Part shown: positions 1 to 10,600 of the stretch, piece by piece
Numbering within the stretch: the first letter of the stretch is position 1
How the letters are laid out: the number at the start of each line of letters is the position of its first letter
Assembly: GCF_007827795.1 (NCBI RefSeq)
Contig: NZ_VITI01000020.1
Location: forward strand, 1 to 64,000
Reading direction: 5' to 3'
Source of the DNA: Azospirillum brasilense
Lineage (GTDB): Bacteria > Pseudomonadota > Alphaproteobacteria > Azospirillales > Azospirillaceae
Length of the DNA: 64,000 nucleotides
Notes under the pieces: model-generated
Database searches by the model: none
Told to the model about the DNA's origin: nothing
The model's input: the letters and a program-made list of their open reading frames with translations, nothing else
Translations under genes and position numbers: made by a program

Positions 1-849
1 ATCGGCGATTTCATGCGCCCCGACCGCGTGGTCATCGGCACCAGCTCGGAGCGCGCCGCCGAGGTCATGCGCCGGCTCTATCGTCCGCTCTACCTGATCG
101 AGACGCCGATCGTCCTGACCTCGCTGGAAACGGCGGAGCTGACCAAATACGCCGCCAACACCTTCCTGGCCGCCAAAATCACCTTCATCAACGAGATCGC
201 CGACCTGTGCGAGAAGGTGGGCGCCAATGTCCATGACGTGGCCCGCGGCATCGGGCTGGACGGGCGCATCGGCAAGAAGTTCCTGCACCCCGGTCCGGGC
301 TATGGCGGTTCCTGCTTCCCCAAGGACACGCTGGCCCTGGTGCGCACCGCCCAGCAGGTGGGCAGCCCGCTGCGCATCATCGAAACGGTGGTCGACATCA
401 ACGACAAGCGCAAGAAGCAGATGGCCGAGCGCATCGTCGCCGCCTGCGGCGGCTCGGTGTCCGGCAAGACCGTCGGCGTCCTGGGCGTCACCTTCAAGCC
501 CAACACCGACGACATGCGCGACGCTCCGTCGCTGGACATCGTTCCGGCGCTCCAGGCCGCCGGCGCCACCGTGCGCGCCTTCGACCCCGCCGGCATGCAC
601 GAGGCCGAGAGGCTGCTGCCCGGCGTGGTCTGGGCGAAGGACGCCTACGGCGCCCTGGAGGGGGCGGACTGCGTGGCCATCCTGACGGAATGGAACGAGT
701 TCCGCGCGCTGGACCTGAAGCGGGTCAAGGCCCTGCTGAAGCGGCCGGTCATGGTCGATCTGCGCAACGTCTACAATCCGGAGGACATGGCCGCTGCCGG
801 CTTCACCTACTCTTCCATCGGACGGCCCTCGACGCCCAAGCCGCGCTAA
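1..849 (+). CDS. UDP-glucose 6-dehydrogenase, C-terminal part (gene runs off the left edge)
   Basis: The frame is open from base 1 with no start, so the N-terminal NAD-binding domain lies outside the window; 282 residues remain. The enzyme oxidises UDP-glucose to UDP-glucuronate with two NAD+. The central helix motif ELTKYAANTFLAAKITFINE and the nucleophile motif GYGGSCFPKD (Cys about residue 105 of the visible part) are intact, followed by the C-terminal UDP-binding domain (GVTFKPNTDDMRDAPS). Family level is certain; UDP-mannose-type dehydrogenases are close relatives, but the KITFINE and GGSCFPKD pattern favours UDP-glucose. It would feed the UDP-glucuronate 4-epimerase at 24.1 kb and other uronic-acid use in this locus. 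Confidence 0.93.
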   Translation: MGDFMRPDRVVIGTSSERAAEVMRRLYRPLYLIETPIVLTSLETAELTKYAANTFLAAKITFINEIADLCEKVGANVHDVARGIGLDGRIGKKFLHPGPGYGGSCFPKDTLALVRTAQQVGSPLRIIETVVDINDKRKKQMAERIVAACGGSVSGKTVGVLGVTFKPNTDDMRDAPSLDIVPALQAAGATVRAFDPAGMHEAERLLPGVVWAKDAYGALEGADCVAILTEWNEFRALDLKRVKALLKRPVMVDLRNVYNPEDMAAAGFTYSSIGRPSTPKPR

Positions 850-1075
850 GCGGCCGATGGGGAGTGCGGGGGGATGTGCCGGCTGCGCGGTCGGCGGTGC
901 ATTTCCCCCCGCTTCGCTGGGAAGCCGAACAAGGCGCGACCTCCCCGCCGCGCGCCAATAGACATCGCGCTATGACAAAGCTTCGCACGATGCATCGCGG
1001 CGTCCGGGCTGGTTGCAGCCGCTTGTGTGCTTGAATAGGCTTGGAAATCACGGCGCCTCTTCATTGGATGTAGAA

Positions 1076-4000
1076 ATGGCAGGGCAAAGCAGGGTGGTCG
1101 GCAGCCTTGATGCGGTCACGCTGAACTCACGTTTCGGCTATGTTTTGTCCGGCTGGGCCTGCGACGTCGAGCGGGTCGACGCGAAGGTCTGTATCACCAT
1201 CCAGCTTGACGGCCAATGCATCGCGACGTCGGCGGCACGGTATTTCCGGCCGGATCTTGTCGGCGGAGCCAGTCCAGACGGGTTCAACGCCTTCTCCATC
1301 CTGATCCCGATGGAGCGGCTGCCTGACCGGGCGGCGCGAACGTTTTATGTGTTCGGCAATGGCGAGCGGATCGGCGGCGCCTCCATCGAGCCGGTCCTCG
1401 GCCATGGGACGATGCGCGGGCCGGGCGCCTTTGGACTCGCGCCGGACCAATGGCTGGTCGACGCCCTTGGCGAGGTGGCCTTCTTTCGCGGCGGCGGCGT
1501 CTTCGACGCCCATTGGTACGAAAGGGCCTATCCCGGAGTGACCGAATGGTGCCGCGAAACAGGGGCGCCATCCCACGTCCATTATCTGCTTCTGGGCCGC
1601 TCCTGGAATTATCTTCCCCATGTCCCGATCAATGCGGCGTGGTACCTGGAGCGGTACGGAGCCGTCATCGCGGGCATGCGCGGAATCCAGGCGACCACCG
1701 CCGCCGACCATTATTACGTCGGCGGCGGTGTCTTCGGCTTCGATGCCGTTCCGGGCTTCGACGAGCAGAGCTATCTGCGGGCCAACGGCGATGTCGCGGG
1801 CTTGGTGGAGCAGCGGCGTCTGGTGAGCGGGTACCAGCATTATCTGGTCCACGGTTCCGCCGAGGGGCGCGTGGTGGCGCCATGGGGCCGGCTGCCGCAG
1901 CTTTCCGGCCACGACTTTCTGCAGACGCCGGCCTTTGCCGGCCTGATGAACAGCGATCCGGTCGGCGGCGGTCCGTCCGGCCGCAACTGGACGGCCATCA
2001 ACGCCATGCGTCTGGCCAAGCCTTCGATGGTCTATGATTTCGCGGAGGATCTCTACCGCGTGCAGCGGCCGGACGTGGCCGAGGCGATCGCCGGCGGCCT
2101 GTTGGCCTCGGGCGTCGAGCACTGGCTCGACTATGGTCTGGCCGAGGATCTCGCCGGAACGGTGCCGCGCCTGCCCGGCTATTGCGAGCACCGCTATCTG
2201 GTGAACAACCCGGATGTGTCGGAGGCGGTGTCCAGCGGCGCCATGCCCTCCGGCTATCATCATTTCCTCGGCATCGGCCACAAGGAGAAGCGGCAGGGGG
2301 GCCTGGAGCCGGGCACGCCCGTTCCACGCCCCGTGCCGTCGGCCGACATCCTGCGGCGCATTGCCGGGCGCAAGGGGTGGCCGACGATTTCCATCGTCAT
2401 GCCGGTCTACCAGACGCCGGAGCGGTGGCTGCAAGCGGCCGTCGGGTCCGTGCTGGAGCAGCTCTACCCGTTCTGGGAACTGTGCATCGTCGACGACGCG
2501 TCGCCCGATCCCCGCATCCGCGAACAGCTCGCGGCCTTCGCGGCGCGCGACCCCCGCATCCGTGTGGTTTGCCTGCCGGACAACGGCGGCATCGCCGCCG
2601 CCTCGAACGTTGCGCTGTCATTGGCCGAGGGCGAATGGATCGCGTTGCTCGACCACGATGACCAACTGACGCCGGACGCCCTGTACGAGGTGGCCGCCGC
2701 CATCGTGGAGCACGACCCGGACGTCGTCTATTCCGACGAAGACAAGATGAGCGTCGACGGACGCTTCTACGACGCGACCCACAAGCCGGGCTGGTCGCCT
2801 GAGCTGTTGCGCAGCACCATGTACATCGGGCACTTGACCTGCTACCGGACCGCCGTCGTCCGCCAGGCCGGCGGCTTCCGGAGTGCCTATGACGGAACCC
2901 AGGACTACGATCTGGCGCTTCGCGTGGCGGGCATCACCGATCGCTTCGTCCATGTTCCGAAGATCCTGTACCACTGGGTGGCCATTCCGGGATCGACGGC
3001 CGACGTGCTGTCGGCCAAGAGCTACGCGGTCGAGCGGCAGAAGAAGGCCATCGAGGAGGCCGTCGCCGTTCAGGCGGTCACGCCGTTCGAGGTGCGCCCC
3101 CACTGGTCGCCGGGAAACTGGCGCGTCGTCTACGATCCGCCCGCGCCGGCGCCGCTGGTCAGCATCGTCATCCCCAGCGCCGGCCGCATGGGCGAAATCT
3201 TCGGGATGCAGGTCGACATCCTGAAGAGCTGCGTCATGAGCCTCATCGGCAGTGAATGCTATGAGAATTACGAGGTCATCGTCGTTCACAACGGCGAACT
3301 GGCGGAATCGACGCTGCGGTTCCTGCGCGCGGTTCCGAACGTGCGCGAGTTCAATTGCCGACGGCCGAGCTTCAATTTCTCGGAGCGGGTGAATTTGGGG
3401 GTGGAGCAGGCGCGCGGCGACCATGTGCTTCTGCTCAACGACGATGTCCAGGCGATCTCCCGGCATTTCCTGCGCGACATGCTGGGTCTGGTCTGCCAGC
3501 CGGGGGTCGGTGCCGTCGGGCCGCGTCTTCTCTTCGCCAACGGCACCCTTCAGCATGTCGGGATTCTGATGCTCGACGGCGTCCCGACCCACGGCCTCAT
3601 CGGCGAACACCGCCTGACGCCGGGACCGCAGGGCATCGCGCAGGTGACGCACAACGCGGTCGCCGCCACCGCCGCCTGCCTGCTGGTCTCCCGCAAGCTG
3701 TATTGGGAGGTCGGCGGCTTCGACACCGGTCTTTGCCTCAACTACAACGACGTCGATTTCTGCAACCGGATACGGTCGAAGGGACTGCGCATCGTCATCG
3801 ACCCGGCCATCGAACTGTATCATTTCGAATCCCTGTCGAAGGAGGGCACCTTCAACTGGGAGCTTCAGAAATTCGTGCGGCGCTGGGGGATCACGCCGGA
3901 CCCCTACCTCAACCCGAACTTCTCGACCGCCAATCCCTTCTACAGCCTCGCGCGCGACCCCGCCGCCCGTCCGGTGCGCGGGGTCGAGGAGCAGATCGTG

Positions 4001-5653
4001 ACGCGCATCGCCGCGTCGCGGACGCGGCCATCGCCTGGGGACACAACGCCCGGGGAGACGATCCGCTTTTCCATCTTCATGAGCATCTATCGTCAGCCGA
4101 TCCGGTTCCTGCGGGAAATCGAGAAGACGATCCTCAACCAGTTCTACCGGAACTTCGAATGGGTGATCGTGAGCGACGGCGACCATCGGCCCGAATTGCT
4201 GGAGTGGCTGCGTGAGGTCTCCGCTCACGACGCCGTGAAGGTGATCATCAGCCCCGAGAACCAGGGCATCATGGCCGGCTACGGGATGGCGTTCCGGGAG
4301 ACGACCGGCGACTACGTCCTGCCGGTCGACGCCGACGATTTCCTGACGCTCGATGCCCTGCAGGTGATGGCGGAGCACATCCACAGCCATGGCTTTCCGG
4401 CGGCGCTCTATTCCGACGAGTTCAAGAGCGATCCGCAATCCCGGCTGCTCGCCCCGTTCCACAAGCCGGACTTCGACCGGGTCCTGCATATGAACATCTG
4501 CTTCACCTGCCATCTGTGCGCCCTGCGCCGCGACGTGGCGGTCGAGGTGGGCGCCTATACGGACCGGCGCGCGACCTGGAGTCATGACTGGGACACCTTC
4601 ACGCGCGTCGAGCGGGCCGGTTACGGGATCGTCCATGTCCCGCATCTTCTGTACGCCTGGCGCATCAACCCCGGTTCGACGGCTTCCCTCGAAAGCGGCA
4701 CGAAACCGGACGCCGTCAACAGCCAGCGGCACGTCCTGGACCAGCATCTGGCACGGACCAAACTCGACCGGAAACTGGCCGTGGTCCCCAACACGCTGTT
4801 CCCGCATCCGGGCATATGGCGGCTGGCGCCCGTGGGGGAGGGGCTTCGGGTGACGGTGGTGGTCGAGGCGGGATCGGTGGAGGAGACGATCGGCACCGTC
4901 CAGGCCCTGGCCGGTCAGACTCCGGCTGGTCAGACTTCGGCCGGCTGGCCGGGGACGTCCGTTCGGGTGCTGGCGGCGTCACCCGAGGAAGCCGTGGCTC
5001 TGGCCACGCATCTCGCCTCCCTGGGCTCGGGCCGCGTGTCCGTGCGGACGGGGCCTGTCGCGGCGGTCCTGGCCGAAGCCTGTGAGAGCGGCGACGGCGT
5101 CGCCTTCGTCCAGGCGGGCTGCAAGCCGCTCGGCAGCGACGGGCTGGTGGAACTGGCGGGACTGCTGAACGGGGTGGAGGAGGCGGTGGCCATCGGCGGC
5201 CGCGTTCTGGATACGGACGGCCGGATCGCCTGGGCGGGAGGGTTCTTCGGAATCGGCGGCTTCCTGGCCACGGCCGATTACGGGCGGGACGCCGCCGACG
5301 CCGGCTATCACGGCATGCTGTTCTGTCAGCGCTTCGTGGACGGCGTGTCGCCGAGCCATTGGCTGGTCCGCAGCGACTTCCTGCGCCGCCTGCTGCGGCG
5401 GACCGGGCCGGACATCGCTGCGGCCCGGATCGCAAGCGCCATCGCCCTGCGCGCCCATGCGGATGATGCGCGCGTGCTCTACACGCCGTTCAGCGTTTGG
5501 CGTCTGTCAAAGCCGCGCCACATCCAACCGCCGGTCCTGCCGGCGGTTGCGATGGCGGAACTGGAGGCGGCAGTGCCGTCGGCGAGCCGTTGGTACAGTC
5601 CTCGCCTTCATTCCTCCGCCGCGCACGGCTATCGACCGCGCGGCTATGGCTGA
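1076..5653 (+). CDS. Giant glycosyltransferase with three GT2 domains
   Basis: About 1525 residues. The ATG at 1076 is chosen; a TTG at 1013 would add 21 residues. Layout from the ATG: residues 10-85 a Gly-Trp/Gly-Phe module (LSGWAC...DGFNAF) also found in other proteins here; about 140-410 several units of the type YL..NPDV..A...G..HYL..G..EGR; then GT2 domain 1 at about 435-680 (LLDHDD, YSDEDK), GT2 domain 2 at about 695-940 (LLNDDV) and GT2 domain 3 at about 995-1220 (VDADD, YSDEFK). The last 270 residues look like a degenerate fourth transferase region. It is probably a cytoplasmic enzyme adding several sugars in turn to a lipid-linked glycan. Donors cannot be read from sequence. The stop codon lies inside a palindromic repeat. 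Confidence 0.9.
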   Translation: MAGQSRVVGSLDAVTLNSRFGYVLSGWACDVERVDAKVCITIQLDGQCIATSAARYFRPDLVGGASPDGFNAFSILIPMERLPDRAARTFYVFGNGERIGGASIEPVLGHGTMRGPGAFGLAPDQWLVDALGEVAFFRGGGVFDAHWYERAYPGVTEWCRETGAPSHVHYLLLGRSWNYLPHVPINAAWYLERYGAVIAGMRGIQATTAADHYYVGGGVFGFDAVPGFDEQSYLRANGDVAGLVEQRRLVSGYQHYLVHGSAEGRVVAPWGRLPQLSGHDFLQTPAFAGLMNSDPVGGGPSGRNWTAINAMRLAKPSMVYDFAEDLYRVQRPDVAEAIAGGLLASGVEHWLDYGLAEDLAGTVPRLPGYCEHRYLVNNPDVSEAVSSGAMPSGYHHFLGIGHKEKRQGGLEPGTPVPRPVPSADILRRIAGRKGWPTISIVMPVYQTPERWLQAAVGSVLEQLYPFWELCIVDDASPDPRIREQLAAFAARDPRIRVVCLPDNGGIAAASNVALSLAEGEWIALLDHDDQLTPDALYEVAAAIVEHDPDVVYSDEDKMSVDGRFYDATHKPGWSPELLRSTMYIGHLTCYRTAVVRQAGGFRSAYDGTQDYDLALRVAGITDRFVHVPKILYHWVAIPGSTADVLSAKSYAVERQKKAIEEAVAVQAVTPFEVRPHWSPGNWRVVYDPPAPAPLVSIVIPSAGRMGEIFGMQVDILKSCVMSLIGSECYENYEVIVVHNGELAESTLRFLRAVPNVREFNCRRPSFNFSERVNLGVEQARGDHVLLLNDDVQAISRHFLRDMLGLVCQPGVGAVGPRLLFANGTLQHVGILMLDGVPTHGLIGEHRLTPGPQGIAQVTHNAVAATAACLLVSRKLYWEVGGFDTGLCLNYNDVDFCNRIRSKGLRIVIDPAIELYHFESLSKEGTFNWELQKFVRRWGITPDPYLNPNFSTANPFYSLARDPAARPVRGVEEQIVTRIAASRTRPSPGDTTPGETIRFSIFMSIYRQPIRFLREIEKTILNQFYRNFEWVIVSDGDHRPELLEWLREVSAHDAVKVIISPENQGIMAGYGMAFRETTGDYVLPVDADDFLTLDALQVMAEHIHSHGFPAALYSDEFKSDPQSRLLAPFHKPDFDRVLHMNICFTCHLCALRRDVAVEVGAYTDRRATWSHDWDTFTRVERAGYGIVHVPHLLYAWRINPGSTASLESGTKPDAVNSQRHVLDQHLARTKLDRKLAVVPNTLFPHPGIWRLAPVGEGLRVTVVVEAGSVEETIGTVQALAGQTPAGQTSAGWPGTSVRVLAASPEEAVALATHLASLGSGRVSVRTGPVAAVLAEACESGDGVAFVQAGCKPLGSDGLVELAGLLNGVEEAVAIGGRVLDTDGRIAWAGGFFGIGGFLATADYGRDAADAGYHGMLFCQRFVDGVSPSHWLVRSDFLRRLLRRTGPDIAAARIASAIALRAHADDARVLYTPFSVWRLSKPRHIQPPVLPAVAMAELEAAVPSASRWYSPRLHSSAAHGYRPRGYG

Positions 5654-5700
5654 TACGGTTGGAGAATGATCGCTTCCATCATTTTCCAACCGTGAAGCCC
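5650..5700. repeat. Palindromic 51-bp repeat, copy 1, beginning at a stop codon
   Basis: The element begins one base before the TGA stop of the upstream glycosyltransferase gene. Its arms CGGTTGGA and TCCAACCG enclose a second inverted pair (AATGAT/ATCATT), so the RNA would form a long imperfect hairpin. It lies between convergent genes and could end transcription from both sides. A second copy at 30721-30771, about 88% identical by eye (6 differences in 51), starts at the same place relative to the stop of an unrelated gene. Confidence 0.75.
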
Positions 5701-5714
5701 CGTGTTGTCCGGCC

Positions 5715-7604
5715 TCAGGCGACGGCAAGGCTGTAGCGGCTGCCCTCGCCGGACTCGGCCGGCTTCGGCCGGAACTTCGGCTGCTGATAGGCGTGGACGA
5801 GCCACATCCGGTAAAGCAGCAGCGCCATCAGGTTCCGGCCCGGCGGTTCGGGCTGATCCAGCCAGCCTTCGACGGTCCGGCGCAGCCGGTCGCTGCGCAG
5901 CACGCCGTCGTCGATCGCCACCCCCAGATAGTCCATCATCATCGACCGGCCGGTGTGGCGGAACCACTGGGACAGCGGCAGGATGAAGCCCTGCTTGGGA
6001 CGGCGCAGGATCGTGTCCGGCAACGCGTCGGCAAAGGCTTCGCGCAGCAATTCCTTCACATGGCGCGACCCGATCTTCAGGTCCTGCGGCAGGCCGAGCG
6101 CCCATTCGACCAGAGACGGCTGCAGGTAGGGGCAGCGGCCCTCCAGCGATACGCCCATCGCCATCTTGTCGAACTTCACCAGCAGGTTGTCCGGCAGCCA
6201 GGTGGTCAGGTCGGTGAAGCAGGCGGCCTGCAACGGATCGCGGAACTCACCGAGGTCGCTGGCGAAGCGGTCCGCCCACGGCGTCTTCTCGAACACGCCC
6301 GTCCGCCGCAGCACCGCGGCGAGCCCGCTGCCGGCCATCAGAAGCGGATAACCGCTGGGCGTTTCCACGGCGCCGGGGGCCAGCAGGCGGAAATTCTCCT
6401 CCGGCAGTTTCGCGAAGGGGCGCAGGGCGTCGTAGGCCGTGCGCCGCCAGTCGGGCGGCAACATGCGTGGCCGGTAGTAGCCGTAACCGCCGAAAATCTC
6501 GTCGGCGCCCTCGCCGCTCAGCACCACCGTCACATGCTGACGCGCCAGCCGGGCCATCCACAGAGCCGGCAGCATCGCCTGATCGCCGATCGGCTCGTCC
6601 ACGGATGAGACCACATCGGGAAGCAGATGTTCGAAATCGTTGAGCCCGAAGGTGAGGTGGTGGTGGTCGGTGCCGAACTTTGCCGCCACGGCACGGGCAT
6701 AAGGCGATTCGTCGAGTTCCGGCGTCTCGAAGCCGACGCTGAAGGTCTTCAGGTCGGCGACCTTGCCGGCCATGCAGGCGACCACGATCGACGAGTCGAT
6801 GCCTCCCGACAGGAAGGCGCCCACCGGAACGTCGCTGACCAGGCGCGAGGACACCGCTGCCTGGACACGGCTGCGCAACTCTTCCCGCAAGGCTTCGCGG
6901 TCGACCCCGGACCGGACCGGCTGCGGCTGGAGGTGCCAATACCGCCGCACGGTCAGCCGCTCGTCACTGAGACGGTAGGTGAGGACGTGCCCCGGGGGCA
7001 GCTTGTGGATGCCCTCCAGGATGGTCTCGTCGCCCGGCACGAAATGCAGGGAGAGATAGGCTTCCACGCCCGAGGGGTTCAGGCGGAACGGCACGCCGGG
7101 GTAGCGGGCCACGGTGAGGAGCTGGGAGGAGAAGACGAGATGGCGCCCGTCGGCATGGTAGAAGAGCGGCTTCTCTCCCATCCGGTCACGGGCGATGTGC
7201 ACGAGGTTGTTGGCCCGGTCATGCACGGCGAAAGCGTACATGCCGTCCAGCCGCTCCAGCAGGCCGTCGATGCCCCAGGCCATGTAGCCGTAGGTGAGCA
7301 CTTCGGTATCGCCCGTCGTGCGCAGCGGAAAGCCCAGGCGCAGGAGTTCGGAGCGCAGCTCCTGATAATTGTAGACCTCGCCGTTCTGCATCGCGACGAC
7401 TTTGCCGCACTGCGATTCGATCGGCTGGTTTCCGCTCTCCAGATCGATGATGGCAAGCCGGCGGGCGCCGAAGGCCACGCGCCCGTTCTGCGCATAGCCG
7501 CTGCTGTCCGGTCCCCGGGCGAAGAGCGAGTCCGTCGCGGCCCGGATGATGCCGGGGTCCGGCCGCTGGTCCTTCGATGCGATATAGCCAAAAATTCCAC
7601 ACAT
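5715..7604 (-). CDS. Asparagine synthase-type glutamine amidotransferase
   Basis: 629 residues. The start is set by the required N-terminal Cys: MCGIFGYIAS at 7604, preceded by GAGGAGCGAAC; upstream codons in the same frame are not coding. Residues 2-200 are the class II glutaminase domain (Cys2; later NGEVYN and GDTEVLTYGY). Residues about 235-600 are the ATP-pyrophosphatase synthetase domain with the P-loop SGGIDSS and GEGADEIFGGY. Glutamine-derived ammonia is transferred to a carboxyl activated with ATP. In polysaccharide loci such enzymes often amidate uronic acids (P. aeruginosa WbpS is the precedent). The nearby UDP-glucose dehydrogenase and UDP-glucuronate epimerase make that plausible, but plain asparagine synthesis is not excluded. 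Its start lies 13 bp beyond the stop of the upstream minus-strand giant glycosyltransferase. Confidence 0.88.
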   Translation of the reverse strand: MCGIFGYIASKDQRPDPGIIRAATDSLFARGPDSSGYAQNGRVAFGARRLAIIDLESGNQPIESQCGKVVAMQNGEVYNYQELRSELLRLGFPLRTTGDTEVLTYGYMAWGIDGLLERLDGMYAFAVHDRANNLVHIARDRMGEKPLFYHADGRHLVFSSQLLTVARYPGVPFRLNPSGVEAYLSLHFVPGDETILEGIHKLPPGHVLTYRLSDERLTVRRYWHLQPQPVRSGVDREALREELRSRVQAAVSSRLVSDVPVGAFLSGGIDSSIVVACMAGKVADLKTFSVGFETPELDESPYARAVAAKFGTDHHHLTFGLNDFEHLLPDVVSSVDEPIGDQAMLPALWMARLARQHVTVVLSGEGADEIFGGYGYYRPRMLPPDWRRTAYDALRPFAKLPEENFRLLAPGAVETPSGYPLLMAGSGLAAVLRRTGVFEKTPWADRFASDLGEFRDPLQAACFTDLTTWLPDNLLVKFDKMAMGVSLEGRCPYLQPSLVEWALGLPQDLKIGSRHVKELLREAFADALPDTILRRPKQGFILPLSQWFRHTGRSMMMDYLGVAIDDGVLRSDRLRRTVEGWLDQPEPPGRNLMALLLYRMWLVHAYQQPKFRPKPAESGEGSRYSLAVA

Positions 7605-7617
7605 CGCCGTTCGCTCC

Positions 7618-10600
7618 TCAACCCTGCTCTTCCCGGAGCACGCGCAGCTCACGGGCGTAAGCGTCAACCATCATATCCAGACCGTAGAGCTGCTCCGCGA
7701 CCGCGCGGCCCTGGGCGCCGAGGCGACGCCGCCAGTCCCCGTCCACGATCATCCGGCGCAACGCTTCGGCCATTTCCGGGACATCCCCCGGCGGGGTGGC
7801 AAAGCCGGTGTAGCCGTTGATGACCTGCTCGGTCACCCCGAACACCGCGGCGGCGACGACCGGAAGGCCGCAGGCCATCGCTTCGATCACCACCCGCGGG
7901 AAGGATTCCTCCAGCGAGGCCGTGACGAAGATGTCCAGGCTGCGGTACCAGTCGGCGATTTCCCGATCCTCGGGAAGGAGCAGGATGCGCTCCGGCGCCG
8001 GGGACTCGGCGATGACGTTGTGGAGCAGCTTGCCGTAGCTGTACTCCGAGGGCGGGATCTCCCCGATCGACACGAACCACAGCGGCTGGTCGGGCATCGC
8101 CTTCTGCATTTCGATGAAGGCGCGCACGGCCAGATGCGGTGCCTTGCGCGGGCAGATCGTGCCGACCGTGCCGATGACGATGGCGTCGGACGGGACGCCG
8201 AACGAGGCCAGCCGGGCATGGCGCGGCGCCCACTCGGCCAGCGGGGCGAAGGTCGTGAGATCGACGCCGTTGTAGATGATCGTCTGCGGCGCCAGCGTCA
8301 TGCCGGAGGAGCGGAACAGATCCGTGGTCGTCTGCGCGACGAAGCCGAGACGTCCGGCTTCGGCAAGGCAGCGGCGGGCTTCGTTCTGCCTGTTTTCGTC
8401 TCCATTGAAGAAGGCGGCGGGCAGCGCGCTTTCACGGATGTTCCAGAACGGCGCGTAGCCCAGATCCAGCGCCGTGGACACGAACCACGTCACCTCCAGC
8501 GTGTTGGCGTAGACGACGTCCGGCTCCAGCCCGGTCAGCCACTGGACGATCTGGTCGCGCGTCGTGGCTCCCGGCACCAGCCGCGTCACGCTGGCGGCGA
8601 AGCCTTCGTAGATGCCGAGAAGAGGACCGTCTCCCACGACGAGGATGTGGATGTCGAAGCCGTGGCGCTGGGCGAGGCCGCGCAGCGTCAGATACTGGGA
8701 TGTCGGCGCCCCTTGGAGCTTCAGATTGTGCACGAGGGCCGCGACCCGCACCCGGGCACGGGGTGAGGTGAGAAGGACCCGGCGGTCGGCCGGCGCCGGC
8801 ACCTCGCCCAACCCGACCAAGTTCGGGTTGAAGAAGGGGTCCGGGTCGGGCCAGCGGAGCTGGAAGCGAAGCCGGTCGGCGGAGTCCTTGAACTTCCTTG
8901 GCTTGGACAGGCTCTCGTGATGCACGAGATCGGCGTGGGCCGTGTAGACGACGCGATAGCCGGCCGCCCGCGCGCGCAGGCAGAAGTCGGGGTCCTGATA
9001 GGCGACGGGGAAATGCTCCGCATCCAGCCCGTTCAGCGCGTCGAAGACTGGGCGCGGGATCATGGCGGCGGCGAAGGTCACCGCGCTAACCCCATGAGCG
9101 ATCCGCGCCCAACTGCAATAGCCCCCGCTGTAGGCCGGCTCGCCGCGGAACAGGTGGCCCGGGGTGCCGTCCTTGAGCCGCATCGTCAGGCCGGCATGCT
9201 GGACGATGTCGCCGCCGGGGAACAGCAGCCGGCAACCGACCACCCCCATGCCGGGCTGCTGCGCCCAGCCCAGCATCTCCTCGATCCAGCCCGGCGTCAG
9301 GACTTCGATGTCGTTGTTGAGAAGCAGCAGATAGCCGCCCCGGCTGGCCGCCGCCCCGGCGTTGATCAGGGCGGAGAAGTTGAAGCCCTGGCCGTTGTCG
9401 GGCACCCGGACGACCGTATGCCGCGTGTTCGACAGGAATTCCAGCGCGTCGGGTTCGTCCGAGCGGTCGTCCACGATGATGATCTCGTAGGACGGATAGG
9501 TCGTCTTCCGCTCGATGGACTCAATGCAGGTCTGCAGCAGCTTCGCCTGGTTGCGGCTGGGGATGATGATGCTGACGAGCGGCTGAGCGCGGACCGCCCA
9601 GATGATCTGATAGATGCCGACCCCGCTCCGGGCCGCCCATTCGGGGCGCACGACGTCCGTGTAGGGCAGATGGCGGCGGTCCAGCGCATCCCGGATGGCA
9701 CGGATGCTGGCGTCGAAGGACTGCGGCTTCTCGTTGCCGGACAGGGCCGTCGATCCGGTGTGGACGCGCCAGTGGTAGAGGACCGCGGGGATGTGCCCGA
9801 CCCGCGACGTCTGTTCGACTAGGCGCAGGGCCAGATCGTGGTCCTGCGACCCGTCAAGCCCGAGCCGGAACCGCCCGACCCGCTCGAAGAGGCTGCGGCG
9901 GATCATCAGCGCGTGGTTGAGGTACATGTAGGCCAGGAGCATGTCCGGATCGAAATCCGGCTTGACCGTCAGGTCGAAGCGGCGCCCGTAGGTGTCGGTC
10001 TTGTCGCTGTCGGAATAGATGATGTCCAGGTCCGGTTCGGCGTTCAGCCGCTTGACGAACTCGAACAGGCAGTTCGGGGCCAGCTCGTCGTCCTGGTCGA
10101 AGAGCAGGACGAAATCACCGGTCGCCAGATCGGCGCAGGCGTTGGTCGCCGCGGCGATGCCGCCGTTGCGCGGGCAGAAAGACAGCTTCATCCACGGATA
10201 GACCGCGGCCAGACGCTTCAGGTTTTCCAGATAAAGCGGATCGCCGGAGCCGTCGTCGGCGACGCACATCTCGAAATTGCGATACCACTGCGCGTCGACG
10301 CTCTCCAGGGCGCGGTCCAGCCATTCCGGCTTGGCCCGGTAATGCGGCATCAGGATCGAGATCTTCGGCCGCCACTCGAACCCCTCCATGAGGGCGGCGG
10401 CATCCTCGACCGAGCGGCGGTTGATCGCGTTCGCCGCATACCAATGCTGGAGGCGGTCGCCGGTCATAGCGTTGACCGCCGTGCCGAAGACCTTCCGGGT
10501 GCCGAGTTCGAGGACCTGTTCCGTCTCCAGATCGCGGCAGACGACCCGCAGGGATGCCTCCTCGCCGGGGGCCAGGGTCCGCGGGATCAGGATCTTGTAA

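Noticed and set aside
2618..4807. 729-codon minus-strand frame
   Set aside because: It mirrors the GT2 domains of the plus-strand giant and has no motifs of its own.
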